Assembly (NCBI GenBank): GCA_963575745.1
Contig: CAUYUJ010003425.1
Span: forward strand, 179,130-243,129
Source of the DNA: Prorocentrum cordatum
Lineage: Eukaryota > Sar > Dinophyceae > Prorocentrales > Prorocentraceae
Reading direction: 5' to 3'
DNA length: 64,000 nt
Position numbers and translations under genes: made by a program. Within the stretch, counting starts at the first letter, position 1, and each line of letters opens with the position of its first letter. Below are positions 29,148-39,559 of the stretch, in pieces. The notes below the pieces were generated by a model. That model saw nothing but the letters and a program-made list of their open reading frames with translations. It did not search any database and had not been told where the DNA came from.

Positions 29148-29622
29148 ACTAAAGCTAAGCTAAAGCTCAGCTAAAGCTAAGCAAAGCTAATCTAAAGCGA
29201 AGCTAAAGCTAAGCTGACGCTAAGCTAAAGCTAGGCTAAAGCTAAGCTGAAGTTAAGCTGAGGCTAAGCGAAAGCTAAGCTAAAACTAAGCTGAAGCCGA
29301 ATTGAAGCTTAGCTGAAGCTAAGCTGCAGCTAAGCTAAAGCTAAGCTAAAGCTAAAGCTAAGCTAAAGCTAAGCTCAAGCTAAGCTAAAGCTAAGCTAAA
29401 GCTAAGCTGAAGCTACAGCTAAGCTGAAACTAAGTTAAAGCTAAGGTACAGCTTAAGTAAGGCTAAGTTAAAGCTAAGCTAAAGCTAAGGTAACTATAAG
29501 CTAAAGCTAAGCTAAAGCTAAGCTAAAGCTAAGCTAAAGCTTAACTAAAGCTAAGCTAAGGCTAAACTAAAGCTAAGCTGAAGCTAAGCTAAAGCTAAAC
29601 TAAAGTTCAGCTAAAGCTAAAC
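29148..29622. repeat. AAGCTA hexanucleotide satellite
   Basis: About 80 units of AAGCTA/AAGCTG, mostly paired as CTAAGCTAAAG, with scattered point changes and no other content. AGCT is palindromic, so the array can be read the same way on both strands at its core. Confidence 0.95.
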
Positions 29623-30163
29623 TCTTCTTCTTCAACTACGGACAATGCGTCGGGCACACATCGTACCTGCCCACTACCCGCTGTGTTCTCAGCCCACCAA
29701 GATAGTCGTGATAACCCTTCTACGCAGAGCCTAGGCAGGGAACAACCCGGCATGGTGACATCGCCGAGCGCGCGCGTAGTGCCATTGGGCGCCGCGAAAA
29801 TATAGCCCGCATCTCGCATCTTGTAGACCGTGCATAACTCATATGCAGCAAGGGCTGGCTTGAGCAAAGCAGCTGGTCACCTCTTCTCATCGCCATGGCC
29901 AAGACATGTTTATAGTGTCCGCCACCTCCTCCGTGAACGCTGGGCTGAGATCCGCGGTGGCAATGGGGGCCCACCTACCTGCGAGAGAATTTAAGGTTCC
30001 AGAAAGCTATCTGATCACTCTCGCCACAATTCATACACTGCATACGCCCCGGGCTCTCTCTCGTGCTCGGCGGGACATGCAAGCAAAGAAACAGACCCAA
30101 CTCGTACTGCTTCGCGTTCAAGATTGCAAGATAACACGCGCCCACGTAGTCCTCGAGGGCCAC
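29607..30163 (-). pseudogene. Unassigned coding fragments
   Basis: Two minus-strand frames look protein-like: YVGACYLAILNAKQYELGLF then MQCMNCGESDQIAFWNLKF (30163-29975), and after a stop and shift KPALAAYELCTVYKMRDAGY then ALGDVTMPGCSLPRLCVEGL (29867-29620). CMNCGE hints at zinc binding. I cannot name a family. Confidence 0.35.
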
Positions 30164-31149
30164 CGCTACTCATCGCAGGTGCGAGGGGCGGAAGAACCTA
30201 CTGTTGAGCGAAATGCCGATCCCACGAGACTTGTTCGCGAACGCTCTCGACCGCCACCCCTCCGCGTAACCCCAAAAAGAGGGGCGTTTTAGCATCCCCC
30301 TTTATCCCTGCTGCTCCTTCTCATGGGTTCCAATGGGGGTCGCCGGCGTTATGTTGTTTAACTCGTCGAATATATCCTGGGCGCGCCCGAGGGCGGCGCT
30401 GTGCGAATTGGAGGCGACAGCGCTTACTTGCCCAAGACGCGCCGCTTAACACCCTGACGTGGCTGCATGCTGCGCTTGCAACTGACATGAATCTGAATTC
30501 GGAAGCGGCGCTGGGCTCTAACTACATCGGACGGCCACTTGGAGAGCGGAGAAAAGTAAGAGGAGTAGGAGGAGGAGCAGGAGGAGGAGGAACGAATGAA
30601 TGAATCAATAGCTCTTGGAGCCCTGCCTTGGCCCACCTGCTGCTGCGCTACTGCCCGAGCAATGACTGACTGACGTCGCGGCCTAGAATTCTGAATCGGG
30701 TTGCTCTTGCACCCCCCGAGACGCTTCGAAATCGCAACCAGCGCGCTCCGCGCGAAGCGGCGCTGGCCGCCCTGCGCCCCCACGGCGGGCACGCAGCCCT
30801 AGGGGGCAGGCTCCAACGGCACGGGGACTTCCGACCCGCCAGCCCCCCCCGAGCCCCGCCGCTCGCGCGCTTCCCCTTGCCTCTGGAACCTGCCTTAGGC
30901 TGGGCTCGCGGGGCGCAGATGATTGGCGCGCGAGGGGGCGGGCCAGGAGGAGGGGCGCCGGCGCGCGTCTCGAGCCGGGCGGAGGGGGGAGAAGCAAGCG
31001 CATCCTTCGAAATAATTCCTCGAGCTGCCCAGCCCTTGAAACGCCCACTACCCGCGAGAACAGACCTGGCCATGGAAGCCCTGGAAGAGTTGAAAATTAT
31101 CCTGCGCCGCGCGGGCGGCGTGCCGAATTAAGCTTCCGGGGCGCGCGCG
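30164..31149. other. GC-rich region with a short (GGA) run, no confident gene
   Basis: 30555-30598 is GGA-rich. Over 30424-31073 several overlapping Ala/Arg/Pro-rich frames are open on both strands, as expected of high GC. None carries a recognisable motif. Confidence 0.4.
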
Positions 31150-32935
31150 GGCAGCCCCGCCGAGGGCTTCGGTGGAGCTCCCTATGGGGCCACGAAGCGC
31201 TCTACTGAGTGAATGAAAATGCCAAATTGGGCTTCCGGGGCGCATGCGGACGGTCCCACTGGGGGCTTCGGTGGAGCCCCCTAGGGGGCCACGAAACGCT
31301 GCACTGCGCGGGTGAAAATGCCGAATTACATTTCTCGGACGCAGACGGACGGTGGCACTGGGGCCTTGGGTGGGGCCCCCAATGGGGTCACGAAGCGCTG
31401 CGCTGGGCGGGTGGAAATGCCAAATTGGGCTTCCGGCACGCATGCGGACGGGGGCACTGGGGCCTCGGTGGAGCTCCCTATGGGGCCACGAAACGCTGTA
31501 CTGGGTGTGCGGGGCGCATGCGGACGGTAGCGCCGGGGGCTTCGGCGGGGCACCCTATGGGGCCACGAAGCGCTGTACTGGGCGTGCGGGACGCATGCGG
31601 ACGGTAGCGCTGGGAGCTTCGGCGGGGCTCCCTATGGGGCCACGAAGCGCTGTACTGGGCGTGCGGGACGCATGCGGACGGAAGCACTGGGACCTTCGGT
31701 GGGGCTGCCCATGGGGCCACGTAGCGCTGCGCTGGGTGAGTGACACGCAGGGGGGAGAGGGGGGAGGGCCACGAAACGCTGTACTGGGTGTGCGGGACGC
31801 ATGCGGACGGTAGCACTGGGACCTTCGGCGGAGCTCCCTATGGGGCCACGAAGCGCTGTACTGGGTGTGCGGGGCGCATGCGGACGGTAACAATGGGGCC
31901 TTCGGTGCAAGTGGCCCCCACCCCCCCACATGGTGCCGGGCCACCGAAACGCTGCACTGGGTGGTTGACGCAGGAAGAGGGGGAGGAGCCAAGCAACGCT
32001 CCTTGTATGAGGTGTGCGGGGCGCATGCGGACGGTAGCACTGGGGCCTTCGGTGGAGCTCCTATGGGGCCACGACGCGCCGTGCTGGGTGCGCGGGACCG
32101 CATTGCGGACGGTAGCCACCTGAGGACCTTCTGGTGGAGCTCCCCATGGGGCCACGAAGAGCTGCACTGTGGTGGCGACGAAGAGCAGGGGGAGGGGGGG
32201 AGGCCACGAAACGCTGCACGGTGGGAAGCGGGGCGCATGCGGACGGTAGCGCTGGGGCCTTCGGTGGGGCTTCCTATGGGGCCACGAAGCGCTGGACTGG
32301 ATGGGTGAAACGCAGGGGGGAAGGGGGGGGGGGCACGACGCGCTGCACTGGGTGTGCGGGGCGCATGCGGACGGTAGCACTGGGGCCTTCGTGTGCAGGG
32401 ATCTCACGGGGGCACCAAACGCCTGCGCGGGTGGGTGAAAACGCAGGGGGCGGGGGGGGGGAGGGGGGGCGCGAAACGCGTGCATGGGTGTGCGGGGCGC
32501 ATGCGGACCGGTGGCAATGGGGCTTCGGTGGAGCTCCCCATGGGGCCACGAAGCGCCGCGCTGGGCGTGCGGGACGCATGCGGACGGTGGCACTGGGACT
32601 GGGGCTCCCCATGGGGCCACGGAGCGCTGTGCTGGGTGGGTGAAACGCAGGGGGGGTGGGGAGGGAGGAGGGCCACGATGCGCTGTGCTGGGTGTCCGGG
32701 ACGCATGCGGGCGGTAGCACTGGGACCTTCGGTGGGGCCCCCTTGCGGGGCCACGAAACGCTGCGCTGGGCGTGCGGGTCGCACGTGGACGGCAACACTG
32801 GGGCCTTCGGTGGGGCTCCCTATGGGGCCACGAAGCGCTGCACTTGGTGAGTGAAGCGCAGGGGGGAGGGGGGGGGGGGGGCACGAAACGCTGCACCGGG
32901 GGCGCGGGGCGCACGCGGACGGGGGAGGAGGAGGA
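31150..32935. repeat. ~85-110-bp tandem array (CTTCGGTGGAGCTCCCTATG core)
   Basis: About 18 copies of a unit carrying GGGGCGCATGCGGACGGTAG, CACTGGGGCCTTCGGTGGAG and GGGCCACGAAGCGCTGTACT. Units vary in length because the link GGTGGGTGAAACGCAGGGGG is present only in some. Long frames across this stretch are artefacts. The core is shared with the 89-bp array next to the assembly gap. Confidence 0.92.
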
Positions 32936-33025
32936 AGAGGGGAAGGCGGAAGAACACGGGGACCGCCCTTTCAAAACGAGGACCCAACACCACAGGATGG
33001 TTCGGAAACATGATGGACCCACGAA

Positions 33026-34384
33026 CCCGGAAAGGGATTTAGACATGTGGAGCATGGACACGTTTTCACGATACCCAACTGGGCAACACCTCACGAAACA
33101 TCCCACGAGACACTCCACGAAACATCCCACGAGACACCTCACGAAACATTCCACGAGACACCTCACGAAACATTCCACGAGACACCCCGCGAAACATTCC
33201 ACGAGACACCCCACGAAACATTCCACGACGACAGGCAACCACTCAACCCAGGCGGTGTGGTCGTGCTGGGGAGTGGTCGTGCTGGGGTGGGGTCGTGCTG
33301 GGGGGTGGTCGTGCTGGGGGGTGGTCGTGCGGACGGGGGGTGGTCGTGGGGGGGGGTGGTCGTGCTGGGGCGTGGTCGTGCTGGGGCGTGGTCGTGCTGG
33401 GGCGTGGTCGTGCTGGGGCGTGGTCGTGCTGGGGCGTGGTCGTGCTGGGGTGTGGTCGTGCTGTGGTAAGGTCGTGCTGGGGTGCGGTCGTGCTGGGGTT
33501 TGGTCTTGCTGGGGTGGGGTCGTGCTGGGGTGTGATCGTGCTGGGGTGGGGTCGTGCTGGGGTGTGGTCGTGCTGGGGTGTGGTCGTGCTAGGGTGGGTA
33601 GTGCTGGGGTGTGGTCGTTCTGGGTGTGGTGATGCTGGGCGTGGTGCAGGGGGGCGTGGTAGTGATGGGGGGTGTCCGTGCTGGGGGTGTAGGTCGTGCT
33701 GGGGGTGGTCGTGCTGGGGCGTGGTCGTGTGGGCGTGGTCGTGCTGGGGCGTGGTCGTGCTGGGGTGGGGGTCGTGCTGGGGTGTGGTTAGTGCCTGGGG
33801 TGTTGTCGTGGTGGGGGTGTGGTCTGCTGGGTAGTCTTCTTGCTGGGGTCGGTCGTGACATGGGTGTGGTCGTGCTGGGGTATGGTCGTGCTGGGGTGGG
33901 GTCGTGCTGGGGTGGGGTCGTGCTGGGGTCTGGTCGTGCTGGGGTGTGGTCGTGCTGGGGTATGTCGTGCTAGGGTGGGGTCGTGCATTTCGCTCGAGAC
34001 ATCCTGCCCAAATTCCAGGAAATCGTACAAAAACAAACGAATTAGTCGAGACATCATCGAAATTCCTTCGCGCGGGGCGCTTTTCCGCGTCGCGGTCGGC
34101 TCTGCAAAACAAGCGTTTCGCTCGAGACCTCCTCGGCAAACTCTGCGGAGCAAGCGTTTCGCTCGAGACATCCTCAACACACGAAAAGTGGCCCGCACCC
34201 TGTGATTTATCGATCGGGATTTCAAAAACAAGCGTTTCGCTCGAGACATCCTCAAATTTTAATTCGCCGGCCTCCTTCGACCTCGTTATTTATCAGGGAA
34301 AAAATTCGCCGGCCTCCCTCAAGTTGGCACCGGGGGACAGGTTTACCAACTAAAAGAGAACCCTGGGCCGGCGCCCTTTCCGGG
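33026..34384. mobile_element. TIR cassette, copy 1
   Basis: Left end CCCGGAAAGGG (33026-33036), right end CCCTTTCCGGG (34374-34384): an 11-bp perfect terminal inverted repeat. Inside, in order: a header (ATATAGACATGTGGAGCATG), a 24-bp array (CACGAAACATTCCACGAGAC), a 16-bp array (GTGGTCGTGCTGGGGT, ~33260-33990), and a tail with repeated GCGTTTCGCTCGAGACATCC and AATTCGCCGGCCTCC. ACATGATGGACCCACGAA precedes the left end in all three copies. No coding sequence is evident; the long Cys/Trp/Gly or Thr/Pro/His frames come from the 16-bp array. Confidence 0.8.
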
Positions 34385-34405
34385 AAAACATGATGGACCC
34401 ACGAA

Positions 34406-36261
34406 CCCGGAAAGGGATATAGACATGTGGAGCATGGGCACGTTTTCACGATACCCAACGGGGCAACACCTCACGAAACATCCCACGAGACACCTCACGA
34501 AACATCCCACGAGACACCTCACGAAACATTCCGCGAGACACATCACGAAACATTCCACGAGACACCCCGCGAAACATTCCACGAGACACCCCACGAAACA
34601 TTCCACGACGACAGGCAACCACTCAACCAAGGCGGTGTGGTAGTGCTGGGGAGTGGTCGTGCTGGGGTGTGGTCGTGCTGGGGGGTGGTCGTGCTGGGGG
34701 GTGGTCGTGCTGGGGGGGTGGTCGTGTGGGGGGTTGGATTCGTGCATGGCGGCGTGGGTCGTGTGGGGTGGTTGGGTGTGCTGGGGCGTGGTCGTGCTGG
34801 GGTGTTGTCGTGCTGGGTGAGGTGCGTGCTGGGTTGGTCGTGCGGGGTGTGGTTATTGCTTAGGGTGGGGTCGTGCTGGGGTGGGGTAGTGCTGGGGTGG
34901 GGGTCGTGATGGGGTTGTAGGTCGTGCTGGGGTGTGGTAGTGATGGGGTGTTTGTGGTCGTGCTGGGGTGTGGTCGTGATGGGGGGTTCGGTCGTGATGG
35001 GGTGGGTCGTGCTTGGGGGGTGGTAGTGCTGGGGGGTGGTCGTGCTGGGGGTGTGGTGTGATGGGGGGTGGTCAGTCGCTGGGAGTTGACAGTGGTCGTG
35101 CTGGGGTGTGGACGTGATGTGGTGAGGTCGTGCTGGGGTGTTGTCGTGCTGGGTGATGGTCTTGCTGGGGTGGGGTCGTGCTGGGGTGGGGTACTGCTGG
35201 GGTGTGGTCGTGCTGGGGTTTGGTCGTGCTGGGGTGGGGTCGTGCTGGGGTGGGGTCGTGCTGGGGTGTGGTCGTGCTGGGGTGTGGTCGTGCTGGGGTG
35301 TGGTCGTGCTGGGGTGTGGTCGTGCTAGGATGGGTCGTGCTGGGGTGGGGTAGTGCTGGGGTGTGGTCGTGCTGGGGTTGTGGTCGTGCTGGGGTGTGGT
35401 CTTGCTGGGGTGTGGTCGTGCTGGGGCGTGGTCGTGCTGGGGTGTGGTCGTGCTGGGGTGTGGTCGTGCTGGGGTGTGGTCGTGCTGGGGTGTGGTCGTG
35501 CTGGGGAGTGGTCGTGCTGGGGTGTGGTCGTGCTGGGGGGTGGTCGTGCTGGGGGGGTGGTCGTGCTGGGGGGGTGTGGTCGTGCTGGGGGGTGGTCGTG
35601 CTGGGGCGTGGTCGTGCTGGGGCGTGGTCGTGCTGGGGCGTGGTCGTGCTGGGGTGTGTGTGTGTCGTGCTGGGGTGTGGTCGTGCTGGGGTGTGGTCTT
35701 GCTGGGGTAGGGTCGTGCTGGGGTCGGGTCGTGCTGGGGTGTGGTCGTGCTGGGGTATGGTCGTGCTGGGGTGGGGTCGTGCTGGGGTGGGGTCGTGCTG
35801 GGGTCTGGTCGTGCTGGGGTGTGGTCGTGCTGGGGTATGGTCGTGCTAGGGTGGGGTCGTGCATTTCGCTCGAGACATCCTGCCAAAATTCCAGGAAATC
35901 GTACAAAAACAAACGAATTAGTCGAGACATCATCGAAATTCCTTCGCGCGGGGCGCTTTTCCGCGTCGCGGTCGGCTCTGCAAAACAAGCGTTTCGCTCG
36001 AGACATCCTCGGCAAACTCTGCGGAGCAAGCGTTTCGCTCGAGACATCCTCAACACACGAAAAAGTGGCCCGCACCCTGTGATTTATCGATCGGGATTTC
36101 AAAAACAAGCGTTTCGCTCGAGACATCCTCAAATTTTAATTCGCCGGCCTCCTTCGACCTCGTTATTTATCAGGGAAAAAATTCGCCGGCCTCCTTCAAG
36201 CAGGCACCGGGGGACATGTTTACATACTAAAAGAGAACCCTAGGCTTAAGCCCTTTCCGGG
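34406..36261. mobile_element. TIR cassette, copy 2
   Basis: Left end 34406-34416, right end 36251-36261, same order of parts as copy 1, with a longer 16-bp array. It follows copy 1 directly; the two facing ends (34374-34416) form an 11-bp hairpin stem around 21 nt. Confidence 0.85.
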
Positions 36262-36388
36262 AAAAACCACGGTCTCAGCGCCCCGACCCGGGCTTGTCCT
36301 GACCCTGGCTCAGACCTCAGAACATCCCTCGTCCGATGACTTTCGCGGGCAAAGGGGGGCGCAGGCGGTGCCATCAGAGGGCCCGCGG
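36262..36388. other. Short spacer
   Basis: Unique sequence between cassette copy 2 and the next coding trace; nothing recognised. Confidence 0.5.
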
Positions 36389-37323
36389 CTAGTCCTCGGA
36401 GACCATCTCGCCCATCTGCCGCTCCGAGGGGCCGCGAGGGGCCGCCCCCGACAAGCAGGTGCCGATCTCCGTCTCCACCAGCGCCTCCACGAAGACCGAA
36501 AGCGCCGCGCCTATTTTCGTGTCCTTGTGAAACGCCATCGAGATGATGACCTCGGGAGGCCCCCGTTCTGCGCCTTCAAGACCTGGCCCCTGAAGGGCGG
36601 GATCGAGCGACCCAACTTCGCCGCTGTGACTCCTGGCGCGAATGCCTCCTGCTAGCGGAACTCCTTCATCTCGTCGCGAAGCTCGATCGCGTGCGGGTTG
36701 CAGTCGTGCTCGAACTGCTTGCCCGCGCCGTAGAGGATCGCCGCCATCGCTGCGCGGGCGCGCGGTGGTCCGCGCGCCCTCCAGTCCACGTCGCCACCTT
36801 TGCGCTGCTGCTTTTCCATGTCCAGGCTGGGCGCGCGTTGAGCAGCGCGAGCTTGCCACCGCCTCCGCCGCCGCCCTTGCCGCTGTCGGCGTTGCTGCCC
36901 TTGTGTTTTCTCCTTGTCCCCATCGTCGCCGTGGCCTGCTCCCCCCCCCGGCGTGCCGGCTGCGGCGCGTTGAACCAGGAGGGCGGCGCCGCGTTCCCCG
37001 ATGCCTGTGAAGCTGCAGGCTCTCCAATGAGGCACGTACTCTCGAGGCCGCAGGGGCGAGTGGGAGCACAGGTGATCAAGTAGGTTGTCGAGGCTCGAGC
37101 CGTCGAAATCGCAGACGGGGCAAGTGAACGAGGTGACTGGCTGGATTCCCCGGAGCGTCGAAGGCCCCGTGGTTTCGCAAGGTCCTCGAAACATAGAGCC
37201 CTGAACGCGTTTAGCTGCATTGGCTCGGCATGCGAGAACTTGTCGACAATGCACGCAAACGCTAGTCGGTGTTAGGACATGGCATCTATTTCGGGGCCCG
37301 TGGGTGCCTCTGAGGTGGTTCAT
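36389..37323 (-). pseudogene. C2H2 zinc-finger-containing coding fragment with a frameshift
   Basis: The first frame (37323-36652) holds CxxC pairs and His pairs: SVCVHCRQVLACRANAAKR, then FTCPVCDFDGSSLDNLLDHL followed by CSH, a C2H2-type finger. It goes on as MEKQQRKGGDVDWRARG and AILYGAGKQFEHDCNPHAIE, then stops. A second frame (to 36389) continues PEVIISMAFHKDTKIGAALS, VFVEALVETEIGTCLSG. Such fingers occur at the ends of LINE ORF2 proteins as well as in host proteins. The family is unknown. Confidence 0.45.
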
Positions 37324-37555
37324 GAAATCCCTGCGAGTTCGGAAGCTAGCGACACATGGGGGGCCCTATTTTCTGCATTTGCCGCGGATAGCCAGCACTT
37401 CCACGGCATGTCAACAGGCGGGGACTCCTCCTCGGGCTGAGCACAAACAGTGCCAGGTCGAACTGGCTGAAACTCACCGGGGATTGCAACGGCAAGCTGC
37501 ATATATCTCTAAGCTGCAGCATCCACCGCGCAACAAAAACACACACGCACACACA

Positions 37556-37558
37556 CAA

Positions 37559-37602
<44 letters not shown>

Positions 37603-37612
37603 AAAATCACAA
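37556..37612. repeat. (CAA)n tract before cassette copy 3
   Basis: About 18 CAA triplets after an (ACAC) stretch, then AATCACAACACAACATGATG leads into cassette copy 3. Confidence 0.95.
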
Positions 37613-37634
37613 CACAACATGATGGACCCACGAA

Positions 37635-39547
37635 CCCGGAAAGGGATATAGACATGTGCAGCATGGTCACGTTTTCACGATATCCAACTGGGCGACACCT
37701 CACGAAACATCCCACGAGACACCCCGCGAAACATCCCAGGAGACACCTCACGAAACAACCCACGAGACACCTCACGAAACATTCCACGAGACACCCCGTG
37801 AAACATTCCACGAGACACCCCACGAACAGGCAACCACTCAACCAGACACCCCACGAAACATTCCACGGGGGTGCGACTGGGTGTGGTCGTGCTGGGGTGT
37901 GGTCGTGCTGGAGTATGGTCGTGTTGGGGTGTGGTCGTGCTGGGGTGTGGTCGTGCTGGGGGGTGGTCGTGCTGGGGGGTGGTCGTGCTAGGGGGGTGGT
38001 CGTGCTGGGGGGTGGTCGTGCTGGGGCGTGGTCGTGCTGGGGCGTGGTCGTGCTGGGGCGTGGTCGTGCTGGAATGTGGTCGTGCGTGCTGGGGTGTGGT
38101 CGTGCTGGGGTGTAATGGGGTCGTGCTGGGGTGTGGTCGTGCTGGGGTGTGGTCGTGCTGGGGTGTGGTCGTGCTGGGGTGGGGTCGTGCTGGGGTGGGG
38201 TCGTGCTGGGGTGTGGTCGTGCGTGCTGGGGTGTGGTCGTGCTAGGGTGGGGTCGTGCTGGGGTGGGGTCGTGCTGGGGTGTGGTCGTGCTGGGGTGTGG
38301 TCGTGCTGGGGTGTGGTCGTGCTGGGGTGTGGTCGTGCTGGGGCGTGGTCGTGCTGGGGTGGGGTCGTGCTGGGGTGGGGTCGTGCTGGGGTGTGGTCGT
38401 GCTGGGGTGTGGTCGTGCTGGGGTGTGGTCGTGCTGGGGTGTGGTCGTGCTGGGGTGTGGTCGTGCAGGCAACCACTCAACCAAGGCGGTGTGCTCGTGC
38501 TGGGGAGTGGTCGTGCTGGGGGGTGGGCGTGCTGGGGGGTGGTCGTGCTGCGGTGTGGTCGTGCTGGGGGGGTGGTCGTGCTGGGGTGGGGTCGTGCTGG
38601 GGCGTGGTGGTGCTGGGGCGTGGTCGTGCTGGGGCGTGGTCGTGCTGGGGAGTGGTCGTGCTGGGGTGGGGTCGTGCTGGGGTGTGGTCGTGCTGGGGTG
38701 TGGTCGTGCTGCGGTGGGGTCCTGCTGGGATGTGGTCGTGCTGGGGTGTGGTCCTGCTGGGGTGTGGTCGTGCTGGGGTGGGGTCGTGCTTGGGTGGGGT
38801 CGGGCTGGGGTGTGGTCGTTCTGGGGTGTGGTCGTGCTGGGGTGTGGTCGGGCTGGGGTGGGGTCGTGCTGGGTCGGGGTCGTGCTGGGGTGTGGTCGTG
38901 CTGAAGTGTGGTCGTGTTGGGGTGTGGTCGTGCTGGGGCGTGGTCGTGCTGGGGTGGGGTCGTGCTGGAGTGGGGTCGTGCTGGGGTGTGGTCGTGCTGG
39001 GGTGGTCCGCACCCTGTGACTTATCGATCGGGTCGTGCTGGGGTGTGGTCGTGCTGGTGCTGGGGTGTGGTCGTGCTGGGGTGTGGTCGTGCTGGGGTGT
39101 GGTCGTGCTGAGGTGTGTTCGTGCTGGGGTGTGGTCGTGCTGGGGCGTGGTCGTGCTGGGCGTGGTCGTGCTGATGTGTGGTCATGCTGTGGTGAGGTCG
39201 TGCTGGGGTGTGGTCGTGCTGGGGTGTGGTCTTCCTGGGGTGGGGCCGTGCTGGGGTGTGGTCGTGCTGGGGGGTGGTCGTGCTGGGGGGTGGTCGTGCT
39301 GGGGGAGTGGTCGTGCTGGGAGGTGGTCCTCAGAATTCTATAACACAAAACAAGCGTTTCGCTCGAGACATCCTCACCATTTTCTGAAAAACAAGCGTTT
39401 CGCTCGAGACATCCTCAAATTTTAATTCGCCGGCCTCCTTCGACCTCGTTATTTATCAGGGAAAAAATTCGCCGGCCTCCTTCAAGCAGGCACCGGGGGA
39501 CATGTTTACATACTAAAAGAGAACCCTAGGCTTAAGCCCTTTCCGGG
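37635..39547. mobile_element. TIR cassette, copy 3
   Basis: Left end 37635-37645, right end 39537-39547. The 24-bp array is shorter. The 16-bp array is split in two by a second GCAGGCAACCACTCAACCAA header fragment at 38466, so it has been rearranged internally. The tail keeps two GCGTTTCGCTCGAGACATCC units. Confidence 0.85.
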
Positions 39548-39559
39548 AAAAAAACAACG

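Noticed and set aside
33250-39340. Very long open frames (up to ~530 codons, Thr/Pro/His/Asp-rich or Gly/Trp/Cys-rich)
   Set aside because: They translate a 16-bp minisatellite; several frames on both strands stay open together and the peptide simply repeats.
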